Notes: a model not told the origin generated them from the sequence alone. A stretch of DNA of 64,000 nt from Aliirhizobium wenxiniae (GCF_014201355.1 NZ_JACHEG010000004.1:186001-250000), one strand, 5' to 3'; shown: positions 26,483 through 35,593, numbered from the stretch's first letter. Translations and numbers: made by a program.

Positions 26483-26515
26483 GAACAGGAGCCGCGCTTT
26501 AAGCGGATCCTGTTC
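26483..26515 (-). terminator. Hairpin after the amino-acid ABC operon
   Basis: GAACAGGA/TCCTGTTC enclose an inner CCGC/GCGG stem, 13 bases beyond the stop of the minus-strand binding-protein gene. On the minus strand it is followed by AAGGAAATAAGACTTTTG. Together with the stem at 26421 it separates two convergent genes. Confidence 0.55.
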
Positions 26516-26528
26516 ATCAGTCGTGAAA

Positions 26529-27374
26529 TTATTGCGGGGTCACGTCGAAGCCGAACCACTTCATCGACAGTGTCTTCAAAGTGCCGTCGGCTTTGGCGGC
26601 GTTGATTGCTTCGTCGAACTTGGCCTTGAGAGCCGTGTCGCTCTTGCGCAAGCCGACCGAGCTGCCGGCGCCAAGGAAGCCACCCTGGAAACGCGGTCCA
26701 ACGATTTCCATCTCGCTGTTGGTGGGTTTTTGGATGGCGGTCGTCAAGTAACCCATGGAGGCGGTGATTATGTCGACGCGGCCCGCGATCAGGTCAAGAT
26801 CATGCTGTTCGGTGGTTTTGTATTCCCGCTTTTCGACAGTGTCCTTGAGGTATTCGTCGATTAATCGCGAGCCGATCGAAGCGGTCTGGACCCCGACGAT
26901 CTTGCCCTTGAGCAGTGGCTTCAGTTCTTCTATGGCCTTGCGTGCGCCTTCCTCGTTGGTGGAGAGCGAGTAGATGGCATCCTTCAACGGCATGTTTGAC
27001 AGGTCGGAGTCTTTCAGGACGGCAAAGGCCTGACCGGTGGTGCCATAGGAAATCGAGAAGTCGATGACTTCCTTGCGCTTTTCGGTGGCTGACATGCCGG
27101 CCATGATGGCGTCGAACTTGCCGGCGTTAAGAGCCGGGATCATGCCGTCGAAAGCCTGGGCGACGATTGTGCACTTGATCTTCATATGGTCGCAGAGATA
27201 GTGCGCCAATTCGACGTCGTAGCCGTCCAGTGTGCCGTCCGGGCGGGTGAGGTTATAGGGAGGAAATGCACCTTCGGTGGCGATGGTGATTTCTGTCTTT
27301 TCCTGCGCGAAAGCGCCGGTCGCAAGCGTCATCGCTGCGAACACGCCGGCAGCCAGTGTCTTGATGATTGTCAT
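26529..27374 (-). CDS. Amino-acid ABC substrate-binding protein (family 3)
   Basis: The 281-residue periplasmic protein has a signal peptide (1-23, ending AFAQ) and family 3 features: 'ITIATEGAFPPYNLTRPDG', 'GYDVELAHYLCDHMKIKC', 'FDGMIPALNAGKFDAIMAGM' and 'RKEVIDFSISYG'. It resembles the arginine/ornithine/octopine binding group. It is last in the operon behind the M20 amidohydrolase, two permeases and an ATPase. The ligand is probably an N-substituted or conjugated amino acid, to match the hydrolase; that is inference. Confidence 0.88.
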   Translation of the reverse strand: MTIIKTLAAGVFAAMTLATGAFAQEKTEITIATEGAFPPYNLTRPDGTLDGYDVELAHYLCDHMKIKCTIVAQAFDGMIPALNAGKFDAIMAGMSATEKRKEVIDFSISYGTTGQAFAVLKDSDLSNMPLKDAIYSLSTNEEGARKAIEELKPLLKGKIVGVQTASIGSRLIDEYLKDTVEKREYKTTEQHDLDLIAGRVDIITASMGYLTTAIQKPTNSEMEIVGPRFQGGFLGAGSSVGLRKSDTALKAKFDEAINAAKADGTLKTLSMKWFGFDVTPQ

Positions 27375-27411
27375 TGTCGTTCCCCGTCTCCTTGTTGGGT
27401 ATGAATTGGTC

Positions 27412-28191
27412 TCAGGCGCTGATGAACTTGCGGAAGCGCTCCGACTGCGCGTTGGTGAACATTTCCTCCGGGCTGCCCTGTTCCTCGATGGCGCCCTGAT
27501 GGAGGAAGATCACCCGACTGGACACGTCGCGGGCAAAGCCCATTTCGTGGGTGACGACCAGCATCGTGCGGCCCTCGTCGGCAAGCGAGCGCATGACGCG
27601 CAGGACTTCGCCGACCAGTTCCGGGTCGAGCGCCGACGTCGGTTCGTCGAACAACATGACCTTGGGGCGCATGGCGAGCGCCCTGGCGATTGCCGCACGC
27701 TGCTGTTGGCCGCCGGAAAGATGCGAGGGATAATGATTGCGTTTGTCGGCAATGCCGACCTTTTCAAGCAGCGCTTCCGCCTCGGCGATAACATCCGCCT
27801 TCGGCCGCTTCTGCACATGGATCGGCGCTTCGATGATATTCTCGATCACCGTCTTGTGGGACCAGAGATTGAAGCTCTGGAACACCATGCCGAGCTCGGA
27901 GCGGATGCGTTCGACCTGCCTGCGGTCGACGATCCGGCCATAGCCTTTTGCGTCGCGCTTGAGGCTGATTTTTTCGCCGGCGACGCTGATATCGCCGGCA
28001 TCGGGCGTTTCCAGCATGTTGATGCAGCGAAGCATGGTCGATTTCCCGGAACCGGACGAACCGAGAATGGAGATCACTTCGCCTTCATGCGCAGTCAGGT
28101 CTATGCCTTTCAGCACTTCGACAGGGCCAAAGCTCTTGCGCAGTCCGCGGACCTCGATCGCAGGTGTGGTGGTGGATGTCATTGCGGTCAT
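27412..28191 (-). CDS. Amino-acid ABC transporter ATP-binding protein
   Basis: This 259-residue ATPase has Walker A 'GSSGSGKST', the polar amino-acid signature '[19 protein letters not shown]', '[17 protein letters not shown]', Walker B '[19 protein letters not shown]' and '[11 protein letters not shown]'. These are diagnostic of the HisP/OccP/GlnQ group. The frame extends upstream to 28623, but the ATG at 28191 overlaps the permease stop by four bases (ATGA) and gives the normal N-terminus. Confidence 0.92.
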   Translation of the reverse strand: MTAMTSTTTPAIEVRGLRKSFGPVEVLKGIDLTAHEGEVISILGSSGSGKSTMLRCINMLETPDAGDISVAGEKISLKRDAKGYGRIVDRRQVERIRSELGMVFQSFNLWSHKTVIENIIEAPIHVQKRPKADVIAEAEALLEKVGIADKRNHYPSHLSGGQQQRAAIARALAMRPKVMLFDEPTSALDPELVGEVLRVMRSLADEGRTMLVVTHEMGFARDVSSRVIFLHQGAIEEQGSPEEMFTNAQSERFRKFISA

Positions 28192-28910
28192 TTCATTTCT
28201 CCTGCCGCAACGGGCTGAAGGCTGGGCGCTTGTCGCAGATGCGGGCTCAGGCGGTATTCGATCAGGACGACGATGCGGGCGAGCACGAAATTGATGGCGA
28301 GATAGATCGCGCCTGCAACGATGAAGACTTCGATCGCCCGGTAGGTTTCGGAAATCAGCTTCGCGGCAACGCCGGTCACTTCCATGATGGTAATGATCGA
28401 CGCAAGCGAGGTTGCCTTGACCATGGAGATGATCTCGTTGGAATAGGCCGGCAGCGACTGGCGGATAGCCAGCGGCATGACGATGCGGCGAAACACCAGA
28501 AAACGTGACATGCCGCAGGCGCGTCCAGCTTCCACCTGCCCGTGCGGCACGGAAAGAAGGCCGCCACGGATGATCTCGGCGGAATAGGCGGCGGTGCAAA
28601 GCATCAGTGCGATGATCGCGCACCAGTAGGGGTCACGCAGGATGAACCAGAACATGCTGCGGCGCACGCCGCGGAACTGGCTGAGACCGTAATAGATCAG
28701 GAAGATCTGCACGAGCAGCGGCGTTCCGCGGAACACGAAAATATAGGCGCGGGCAAACCAGTCGAGCGGCGCAATGCCGGAAAGACGGCAGAGCGCCAGG
28801 CCGAGCGCGAGAACGGTTCCCATGGCCACCGACGTTGCAGCCAGTTGCAGCGTCGTCGGAATGGCCGAGATCAGCGTGACAAACGTCTCGTAGAGGAACA
28901 CGAAATCCAT
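28188..28910 (-). CDS. Amino-acid ABC transporter permease (HisM/OccM type)
   Basis: The 240-residue permease has about five membrane segments, the N-terminal '[19 protein letters not shown]' and the EAA loop '[20 protein letters not shown]'. It begins at an ATG overlapping the preceding stop by one base (TAATG). A much longer frame upstream (to 29924) was rejected because it runs antisense-like through the first permease in another frame. It forms the heterodimeric channel with the permease at 28910-29629. Confidence 0.9.
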   Translation of the reverse strand: MDFVFLYETFVTLISAIPTTLQLAATSVAMGTVLALGLALCRLSGIAPLDWFARAYIFVFRGTPLLVQIFLIYYGLSQFRGVRRSMFWFILRDPYWCAIIALMLCTAAYSAEIIRGGLLSVPHGQVEAGRACGMSRFLVFRRIVMPLAIRQSLPAYSNEIISMVKATSLASIITIMEVTGVAAKLISETYRAIEVFIVAGAIYLAINFVLARIVVLIEYRLSPHLRQAPSLQPVAAGEMK

Positions 28911-29629
28911 TAGCCCCTCCGCACGCCGCGGGTGAACCGCTTTTCGCTGAATTGCAGCAATGCACCCGACAGGGTCGATATGGCGAGGTAGATCATGGCG
29001 GCGATGAAATAGAAGTCGAAGGGGCGGCCGGTGGAGCCGGCACCGATCTGCGACTGGCGCAGCAACTCGACGACACCGGTGATCGACACGAGAGCGGATT
29101 CCTTCAGCACGATCTGCCAGACATTGCCCATGCCGGGCAGGGCGTAGCGCAAAGTCAGCGGCGCGATGATGCGGCGAAAGCGCAGAAAGGGAGACATGCC
29201 GCAGGCAATCGCCGCTTCGAGCTCGCCGGTATGGACGGCCTTGTAGGCACCGCGAAACACTTCCGTCTGCTGGGCACCGGAGGTGACCCCGACGGCGAGC
29301 GCCCCGGCGAGAAAGCCGGGAAAGCTGATGAAGCCGCTTGCACCGAAGAGATGGCCGAAGGCGGAGATGACCGTGCTGCCGCCGAAATAGAAGAGATAGA
29401 TGACGAGAAGATCGGGAATGCCGCGCAATACCGTGGTGTAGGTGCCGGCAACGCCGCGGGCAATCGGTCCGCCGGCGATCTTTGCCCAGGCGCCGAGTGC
29501 GCCGAAGACCATGCCGATGGCATAACCTGCGAGCGCGATCAGGATCGTCATCATGGCACCGGCGGCAAGCGCCGGTCCCCAGCCGTCCGGCCCGCTGCCG
29601 ATCAGATCGAGAAACGAGGGCTGTGTCAT
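28910..29629 (-). CDS. Amino-acid ABC transporter permease (HisQ/OccQ type)
   Basis: The 239-residue permease has 'LAAGAMMTILIALAGYAIGM' at the N-terminus, 'TVLRGIPDLLVIYLFYFGG' and the EAA loop 'GELEAAIACGMSPFLRFRRI'. These features place it in the polar amino-acid (HisQ) subfamily. It starts four bases inside the end of the amidohydrolase gene (ATGA), so hydrolase and transporter are made together. Confidence 0.9.
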   Translation of the reverse strand: MTQPSFLDLIGSGPDGWGPALAAGAMMTILIALAGYAIGMVFGALGAWAKIAGGPIARGVAGTYTTVLRGIPDLLVIYLFYFGGSTVISAFGHLFGASGFISFPGFLAGALAVGVTSGAQQTEVFRGAYKAVHTGELEAAIACGMSPFLRFRRIIAPLTLRYALPGMGNVWQIVLKESALVSITGVVELLRQSQIGAGSTGRPFDFYFIAAMIYLAISTLSGALLQFSEKRFTRGVRRG

Positions 29630-31053
29630 GCAGCATCCTGGACGAGCGGGATCGGAGGATCGACGTCATCCGGGATCGGGTTGACGAAGGGCGTGCCTTC
29701 GAGACGATAGGCGAAATCGGCCTTCGCCTCGGCAATCCGTTCGGGATTTGCGAACAGATCGGCAGCCGTCGAGGCCATGACCTTGGCGGCATGGGCCATG
29801 CCCTTATGGGCCGCCGGCAGTTTGCCCTGGGCGACCAGTTGCCAAGAATGGCCGGGTGTACCGATCGCGTAAGTGGCGCCGCGTACCTGCACGGTCGGAA
29901 CCACCCAGCTGACGGTGCCGACATCGGTGGAACCGACGATCGACGTATCGCCGCTTTCCGGCGGGAAAATCACGTCGCAAAGCGGTACGCCGGGGCGCGG
30001 CTTGAGGCCGAAACGCTGGAAGGACGACTTGATGTCAGCCGGCGTAAACGTCTTCTGGAACTCGGCAGCCTTGGCGCGATCCGCATCATCGAAATCCGGC
30101 AGGCCGATGCGTTCGATATGGCCGTGCATCAGGGTTTCGAGCGGCGTGTTGCCGACTAGGTTTGCGTCGCCGCTGATGATTTCGCTCCTGACTGTCGTGC
30201 CGGTCATCAGGGCTGCACCGGCTGCCACATCCTTGACGCGATCAACGAGTTCGAGAAGGTCCGGCAGGTCACGTGCGCGCACAAGGTAACGAACCGTGGC
30301 GCGGGCCTGAACGACGTTTGGCGCGTGCCCACCTGTATCGGTGACGGCGTAATGAATGCGTGCGCTCGATGGCATGTGTTCGCGCAGATAGTTTACGCCG
30401 ACATTCATCAACTCGACAGCATCGAGAGCGGAGCGCCCGAGGTGGGGCGTGGCAGCCGCATGCGAGGCGCGGCCGGAGAAATGAAAATTTAGCTCGTTGC
30501 AGGCGAGCGAGACCGGATTGTTGACGCCGACAAAAGCGGCCGGATGCCAGCAGATCGCGATATCGACATCATCGAATACGCCGGCGCGAACCATGAAGCC
30601 CTTCGAGGAGCCGCCTTCTTCCGCCGGGCAGCCGTAATAACGAATGCGGCCGGGCAGATTGTTGGCGGCGAGGTAATCCTTGACGGCTGCTGCCGCAAGC
30701 AGGGAGCCGGAACCGAGCAGGTTATGTCCGCAACCATGGCCGTGGCCGCCGGCAACCATCGGGCGCTCCTCGGCGATACCGGCTTCCTGGCTGAGGCCGG
30801 GCAGAGCATCGTATTCACCAAGGATGGCGATGACCGGACCGCCTTCACCGGCTTCGCCCATTACCGCGGTCGGCATGCCTGCGACATTACGGGTGATCCG
30901 AAAACCTTCCGCTGCAAGCTGCGCCGCATGGGCTTCACTGGAAGAAAATTCCTCGTAATTCACCTCTGGTGTGTCCCACACCTGGTCGGCGAGGCGGGCA
31001 TAATCGGGCGTCTTATTGTCGATCAGTTCCCAGACGGCGTCGGAGTTTTTCAT
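29626..31053 (-). CDS. M20 family amidohydrolase (AbgB type)
   Basis: The 475-residue metallopeptidase has 'ILGEYDALPGLSQ' (metal Asp), 'GHGHGCGHNLLG' (metal ligands with Cys-Gly-His), 'YYGCPAEEGGSSKGFM' (Glu-Glu catalytic pair), a dimerisation domain (about 185-330) and a late His in 'GTPGHSWQL'. These are AbgB-like features; AbgB hydrolyses p-aminobenzoyl-glutamate in E. coli with AbgA. No signal peptide, so it acts inside on an imported N-acyl or N-aroyl amino acid. It heads the transport operon. The true substrate is unknown; auxin-amino-acid conjugates are an alternative in a plant-associated bacterium. Confidence 0.88.
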   Translation of the reverse strand: MKNSDAVWELIDNKTPDYARLADQVWDTPEVNYEEFSSSEAHAAQLAAEGFRITRNVAGMPTAVMGEAGEGGPVIAILGEYDALPGLSQEAGIAEERPMVAGGHGHGCGHNLLGSGSLLAAAAVKDYLAANNLPGRIRYYGCPAEEGGSSKGFMVRAGVFDDVDIAICWHPAAFVGVNNPVSLACNELNFHFSGRASHAAATPHLGRSALDAVELMNVGVNYLREHMPSSARIHYAVTDTGGHAPNVVQARATVRYLVRARDLPDLLELVDRVKDVAAGAALMTGTTVRSEIISGDANLVGNTPLETLMHGHIERIGLPDFDDADRAKAAEFQKTFTPADIKSSFQRFGLKPRPGVPLCDVIFPPESGDTSIVGSTDVGTVSWVVPTVQVRGATYAIGTPGHSWQLVAQGKLPAAHKGMAHAAKVMASTAADLFANPERIAEAKADFAYRLEGTPFVNPIPDDVDPPIPLVQDAA

Positions 31054-31068
31054 GCTATCGGTCTTTTG

Positions 31069-31096
31069 TTGACAAAATTGGTACCAATCCTATTTA
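31069..31096 (+). promoter_or_regulatory. Promoter of the GntR gene with operator in the spacer
   Basis: TTGACA (31069-31074) and TATTTA (31091-31096) are separated by 16 bases. The perfect 12-bp palindrome ATTGGTACCAAT (31077-31088) fills the spacer. TTGGT...ACCAA arms are typical of FadR/FCD-type GntR regulators, so the regulator probably represses its own gene and the divergent amidohydrolase operon from here. Confidence 0.6.
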
Positions 31097-31145
31097 CGGA
31101 ATAACATTTGCGCAACATTTCTTTTTGATTATTTATTGGGCAATT

Positions 31146-31796
31146 ATGCAGACTTCGAGAGTGGTGATGACGGGTTCACAGACGGTTACCGAAGTGGATG
31201 GAGAGCGGGATGCTACTCAGCTGATCCTGCAGGATATTCAGTCCGGCGTTTATGCGCCCGGCACGTGGCTCAAGCAGATTGACCTCGAGACCCGCTATGG
31301 CCGCGGCCGCAATGAGATTCGCCGCGCACTCGACCGTCTCGCCCTGAAACGAGTTGTCGAGCATGTCCCCAACCGCGGCTATCACGTCTATCTGAGTGAC
31401 GGAAAGCAATGGGACGATATAGCCGAGATCCGCATCATGCTGGAGACGGGCATTGCCGGAAAGGTCATCGCAAATGCGACGCTGGCGGATATTTCAGGCC
31501 TCCGAGATTTGGCGAACCGGTTTCAGGGCTTGCTTCTTTCAGGCACGGTACTCGAGCTTTACGAGGCAAACCTCGCCTTTCACCGCGCCTATGTCGATCT
31601 TGCCGGAAACGCGGAACTGCACAGCGTGATCGCGGAACTGCGGCAGCGTACATCGTCTGCGCCGGTGTCGCAGTGGCATACGCGATCAAGGATCGAGGTT
31701 TCGGCTGCGGAACACCATGAAATGGTCGATGCGATCGCAGAGAAGGACGAGTTGCGGTTGAAAACGCTCATCGAGCAGCATATCCGGCAAAAATAG
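31146..31796 (+). CDS. GntR-family regulator (FCD type)
   Basis: The 216-residue protein has an N-terminal winged helix (about 15-75: 'LILQDIQSGVYAPGTWLKQ', 'YGRGRNEIRRALDRLAL') and a C-terminal FCD effector domain (about 85-210) with 'AEIRIMLETGIAGKVI' and 'FHRAYVDLAGN', then a late 'EHHEMVDAI' metal-binding-type motif. It is divergent from the M20/ABC operon and shares its 92-base control region, so it is probably its repressor. The start at 31146 has a poor ribosome-binding site; 31167 is possible. Confidence 0.85.
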   Translation: MQTSRVVMTGSQTVTEVDGERDATQLILQDIQSGVYAPGTWLKQIDLETRYGRGRNEIRRALDRLALKRVVEHVPNRGYHVYLSDGKQWDDIAEIRIMLETGIAGKVIANATLADISGLRDLANRFQGLLLSGTVLELYEANLAFHRAYVDLAGNAELHSVIAELRQRTSSAPVSQWHTRSRIEVSAAEHHEMVDAIAEKDELRLKTLIEQHIRQK

Positions 31797-31902
31797 CCGG
31801 TTTCAATTCCTGCTCAAAAATCGCACAATCCCCTCACTTTCTTAATCCCGACCCATTCAGAGCGGCCGAGATCCGGTTCACCAGCTCGCTTTTCGGTTTA
31901 TT

Positions 31903-33558
31903 ATGATTCTACTTGCTCTTTTCGAACGCGCAGCGCTGATGCTGATGGTGCTGTTCTTTCTCGGACGCACGCGCCTTTTCAAGAACGTGCTCTGGAAAGG
32001 TAGGCTCAGCGGGCTTGAGCTTGCCTTTTTGTCCGCACTGTTTTCCGGCTTTGCTGTCGGCGGCACCTATATGGGCATTCCGGTGGAAGGCGCGCTCGTC
32101 AACGTCCGCACCATCGCCATCATGTCCGGCGGGATTTTGTTCGGGCCATGGGTAGGCATCCCTGCCGGCATCATTTCCGGCCTGCACCGTTTCCTGATCG
32201 ACATCCACGGCCCATCGGCCACCGCCTGCCTGATCAGCAGTATCTGTGCCGGGCTTTTATCGACCGTTATCCATTACCGCGGTCGCCGCAGGTGGTTGTG
32301 GTTGACCGGCAGCCTTGCCGGTATGGCCTGTGAATGCCTGACCATGCTGCTCATCCTGCTTCTGGCTCCCGTTGGTGTCGGCAGCGCGATCGTTGCGGAA
32401 ATCGCCTGGCCGATGATCATCGGCTCCATGTGCACCGGCATGATTATCAAGCGTATCCAGGACATCGAGGATGAAAAGGAATTAACAGCCGCGCATGAGG
32501 CAAAGCTTGCTCTCGTCATCGCCAACCGCACTCTGCCGTTTTTCCAGAACGTGCAGGACGATACGCTCGCCAAGGTTTGTGGCGTGATCCACGAATGCCT
32601 GGAGGCGGATGCGGTCGCGATCACCGACCGGGACCATGTGCTTGCCTATGTCGGCATCGGTCACGAATATTATGACGAGAAAAAGCACAAGCATCTGAGC
32701 GAGCTGACAGCAGATGCCATCCGCAATGACCGGATCACCGTCGACAATAACCTGCATCGTTATCCGGCGGCGGATTTCCGCTCCGTGGCGATCGTGCCGC
32801 TGCGGGAAAACGGCCTTGTTACCGGCACGTTGAAGATCTTTTTCAGCAAGCCGGACATGATTACCGATTCACTGCGTGAACTCGGCGTCGGCCTGTCGCA
32901 ACTGATCTCTACGCAGATGGAACTATCGCGGGTGAAGGTTTTGCGCGAGATGGCGGCAAAGGCGGAATTTCGCGCGCTTCAGAGCAAGATCAATCCGCAT
33001 TTCCTTTTCAATGCGCTCAACGCCATCTCGTCTCTCGTGCGGCTTCGTCCGGACGAGGCGCGGCAGGTCATAGCCAAGCTGGCCGATTACCTGCGCCATA
33101 ACCTCTCGCTCAGCGACGGGATGATCGATATACAGGACGAGTTGCGGCAGGTGCACGACTATGTGGCGATCGAGCAGGCGCGTTTCGGCCCCAAACTGAC
33201 AGTCACGTTCGATGTCGATGACGTCAATGTCGAAATCCCAAGTCTCTCGCTCCAGCCGCTGGTCGAAAACGCCATTCTTCACGGCATCCAGTCACAGCCG
33301 AAGCCGGGCGAAGTTCATATCGCGGTGAAGCGCCATGCCGATAGGGTCAATGTCACCATCCGCGATACGGGTAAGGGTATCGATCCGGAGGTGATCGAAG
33401 CGGTTGCCAATGGCCAAGCCGTGCGCGACCGGATCGGTCTGATGAACGTGAATGAACGCCTGAAACTGCTGCATGGCCAGGGCCTTACTATCCGAAGGCT
33501 CGAGCCGGGTACGTCCGTGAGCTTCGATCTTCCGCTCGAAAACACGGAGGCCGCATGA
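31903..33558 (+). CDS. ypdA: LytS-type sensor histidine kinase (YpdA-like)
   Basis: The 551-residue kinase has a 5TMR-LYT membrane domain (about 1-185; 'GIPVEGALVNVRTIAIM', 'GGILFGPWVGIPAGIISGLH'), a GAF-like domain (about 210-345), a His-kinase domain with phospho-acceptor His in 'KINPHFLFNALNAISSL', and a HATPase domain with 'QPLVENAILHG' and 'DTGKGI'. This is the LytS/YehU/YpdA architecture. It overlaps the LytTR regulator by four bases, and a YhjX-like transporter follows. In E. coli YpdA/YpdB senses extracellular pyruvate and induces yhjX, so the same role is likely. The start codon has no clear ribosome-binding site. Confidence 0.85.
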   Translation: MILLALFERAALMLMVLFFLGRTRLFKNVLWKGRLSGLELAFLSALFSGFAVGGTYMGIPVEGALVNVRTIAIMSGGILFGPWVGIPAGIISGLHRFLIDIHGPSATACLISSICAGLLSTVIHYRGRRRWLWLTGSLAGMACECLTMLLILLLAPVGVGSAIVAEIAWPMIIGSMCTGMIIKRIQDIEDEKELTAAHEAKLALVIANRTLPFFQNVQDDTLAKVCGVIHECLEADAVAITDRDHVLAYVGIGHEYYDEKKHKHLSELTADAIRNDRITVDNNLHRYPAADFRSVAIVPLRENGLVTGTLKIFFSKPDMITDSLRELGVGLSQLISTQMELSRVKVLREMAAKAEFRALQSKINPHFLFNALNAISSLVRLRPDEARQVIAKLADYLRHNLSLSDGMIDIQDELRQVHDYVAIEQARFGPKLTVTFDVDDVNVEIPSLSLQPLVENAILHGIQSQPKPGEVHIAVKRHADRVNVTIRDTGKGIDPEVIEAVANGQAVRDRIGLMNVNERLKLLHGQGLTIRRLEPGTSVSFDLPLENTEAA

Positions 33559-34292
33559 AGGCCCTGATCGTTGAAGACGAATATCTGGCGCAAGACGAGC
33601 TGAAATGGCTGATCGAAAACCACAGCTCCATCAAGGTCGTTGCAACGCAGGAAGATGGTCTTGCAGCCTTGCGCTATATGCAGGAAAACGATGTCGATGT
33701 CGTGTTTCTCGACATCAATATTCCGTCGATCGATGGGATGACGCTGGCGCGCAACCTTCACAAGCAGGCCAATCCGCCCAAGGTGGTCATCGTTACGGCC
33801 TACAAGGAGCATGCGGCCGAAGCCTTCGAGCTTGAAGTGTTCGATTACATTCTGAAACCCTTCAATGAGCAGCGTGTCGCCAACACGCTGAAGAAGCTGG
33901 AAAATCATCCGGGCTCGGCAGTACAGGCAGAGCAGGCGCCCCCGCCGCTCACCGCACCCAAGCGCACGGTCAACATACCACGCAAGGACAGTATCCTCGT
34001 GCTGCCGGCAGATCTTATCTATTATGCCCGCGCCGACGAGAAGCTGACCTATGTGCATACCATCAAGGGGCATTTCGTCATTCCGACCAGCATCGGTGAT
34101 TTCGCCGAAAAACTGCCCACAGACACATTCTTCCGTTGCCATCGCTCCTGGTGCATCAACACGTCGAAGATTCGTGAAATTTCGCCGTGGTTCAACGGTA
34201 CCTATGTCATCAAGCTGCACCATTTCGATGACGTCGAAATTCCGGTCAGCCGGTCTCACTTGAAAGAGTTTAAGCAGCTCATGCAGCTCTGA
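33555..34292 (+). CDS. ypdB: LytTR response regulator (YpdB-like)
   Basis: The 245-residue regulator has a receiver domain (1-120) with acidic 'EDE', phospho-acceptor Asp in 'VDVVFLDINIPSIDGM', Thr in 'VIVTAYKEHA' and Lys in 'DYILKPF'. A LytTR DNA-binding domain (about 140-245) follows, with 'YARADEKLTYVHTIKG' and 'FFRCHRSWCINTSKIREI'. It should bind paired direct repeats; one fitting site lies just after this gene, upstream of the transporter. Confidence 0.88.
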   Translation: MKALIVEDEYLAQDELKWLIENHSSIKVVATQEDGLAALRYMQENDVDVVFLDINIPSIDGMTLARNLHKQANPPKVVIVTAYKEHAAEAFELEVFDYILKPFNEQRVANTLKKLENHPGSAVQAEQAPPPLTAPKRTVNIPRKDSILVLPADLIYYARADEKLTYVHTIKGHFVIPTSIGDFAEKLPTDTFFRCHRSWCINTSKIREISPWFNGTYVIKLHHFDDVEIPVSRSHLKEFKQLMQL

Positions 34293-34293
34293 C

Positions 34294-34324
34294 TGCCATT
34301 CATTCCACCGATCGTGCAGTTCAC
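34294..34324 (+). promoter_or_regulatory. Direct repeat matching a YpdB (LytTR) site
   Basis: TGCCATTCAT-N11-TGCAGTTCAC lies 70 bases before the transporter start. The E. coli YpdB site upstream of yhjX is, as I recall, GGCATTTCAT-N11-GGCATTTCAT; each half here matches 7 of 10 and the 21-base period is identical. It starts two bases after the ypdB stop. Confidence 0.6.
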
Positions 34325-34393
34325 GCCTTTTTCGAACAGGCGAAATAAAGAGCGGCTTAGGTTTTCTCCATATTCATAAAGGAGGAAACGCGG

Positions 34394-35593
34394 ATGACCG
34401 CTCTTTCCAATTCAAAACGTTATTTCACGCTTGTCGGCACCATTTTGTGCCAGTTCGGCCTTGGTTCGGTCTACACCTGGAGCCTGTTCAACGAGGGCCT
34501 TTCAGCAAAACTTTCGCAGCCGCTTACCCAGGTTGCGTTCACCTTCGGTCTGCTGAGCCTGGCGCTTGCCGTCGGCTCGTCGCTTTCGGGTAAGCTGCAG
34601 GAGAAGTTCGGGCTGCGCAGCGTCGCGATTACCGCCGGCCTTGCACTTGGCCTCGGCCTTTATCTGACCTCGACTGCTAGCAACCTTACACTCCTCTACA
34701 TCTACGGCGGCATTCTCGTCGGCGCGGCTGACGGTGCCGGCTATCTGCTTACCCTGTCGAATTGCGTCAAATGGTTCCCCGAGCGCAAGGGCCTGGCTTC
34801 GGCATTTTCGATCGGCGCCTATGGTCTCGGCAGTCTCGGCTTCAAATACCTGAACCTCGAGCTGATCAACCGCTTCGGCATGGAAAGCGCTTTCGGCCTG
34901 TGGGCGATTGCCGCTCTTGTGCTGGTTGTCGGCGGCGCACTGCTGATCAGCGAGGCTCCGCAAGCACGTGCTCAGACAGCCGGTGCCGGCGCCAGGGACT
35001 ACACTTTGGCGGAAGCCGTCGGTCAGCCAAGATACTGGCTGCTTGCCCTGATGTTCCTCACCGTCTGCATGAGCGGCCTATATCTGATCGGCGTCGCCAA
35101 GGATGTCGGCGAGCGTTACATCGGCCTGTCGGCTTCGGTTGCTGCCGATACCGTCGCCATCATCGCTGCCGCCAACCTGCTCGGCAGGCTCGTCCTCGGT
35201 ATCCTGTCGGACAAGATCGCCCGTATCCATATCATCAGCATCGCACTTGCCTGCGCCCTGACCGGCATGGCCATGTTGCTCTTCGTACCGCTGAATGAAT
35301 ACTCGTTCTTCTTCGCGGTCGCCTGCGTTGCCTTTTCGTTCGGCGGAACGATCACCGTCTATCCCGGCTTGGTCAGCGACTTCTTCGGCTTGACCAATCT
35401 CGCTCGCAATTACGGCCTGATCTATCTGGGCTTCGGCATCGGTAGCGTCATCGGTTCGATCGTTTCCTTCGCCCTTGGTGGCTTCCTGCCGACATTCTAC
35501 CTGTCACTGCTGCTGCTGTTCGCCTCGCTTCTGTGCTCGATCAGCCTTTGGCCGAGCCGGTCGCATCACGCAAAGACTGCGACCGTACATTGA
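34394..35593 (+). CDS. yhjX: MFS carboxylate transporter (YhjX-like, oxalate/formate antiporter family)
   Basis: The 399-residue, 12-segment protein closely follows E. coli YhjX: 'QFGLGSVYTWSLFNEGLSAK', 'GAADGAGYLLTLSNCVKWFP' then 'ERKGLASAFSIGAYGLGSLG', and 'SGLYLIGVAKDVGERY'. YhjX is the pyruvate-induced target of YpdAB. A strong AAAGGAGG precedes the start. It would export or exchange pyruvate or a related acid across the inner membrane; the direction is not known. Confidence 0.88.
   Translation: MTALSNSKRYFTLVGTILCQFGLGSVYTWSLFNEGLSAKLSQPLTQVAFTFGLLSLALAVGSSLSGKLQEKFGLRSVAITAGLALGLGLYLTSTASNLTLLYIYGGILVGAADGAGYLLTLSNCVKWFPERKGLASAFSIGAYGLGSLGFKYLNLELINRFGMESAFGLWAIAALVLVVGGALLISEAPQARAQTAGAGARDYTLAEAVGQPRYWLLALMFLTVCMSGLYLIGVAKDVGERYIGLSASVAADTVAIIAAANLLGRLVLGILSDKIARIHIISIALACALTGMAMLLFVPLNEYSFFFAVACVAFSFGGTITVYPGLVSDFFGLTNLARNYGLIYLGFGIGSVIGSIVSFALGGFLPTFYLSLLLLFASLLCSISLWPSRSHHAKTATVH

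Noticed and set aside
28911..29924. Long minus-strand extension of the second amino-acid permease
   Set aside because: It runs through the first permease and the amidohydrolase in another frame and is arginine-rich noise; the ATG at 28910 fits the family.
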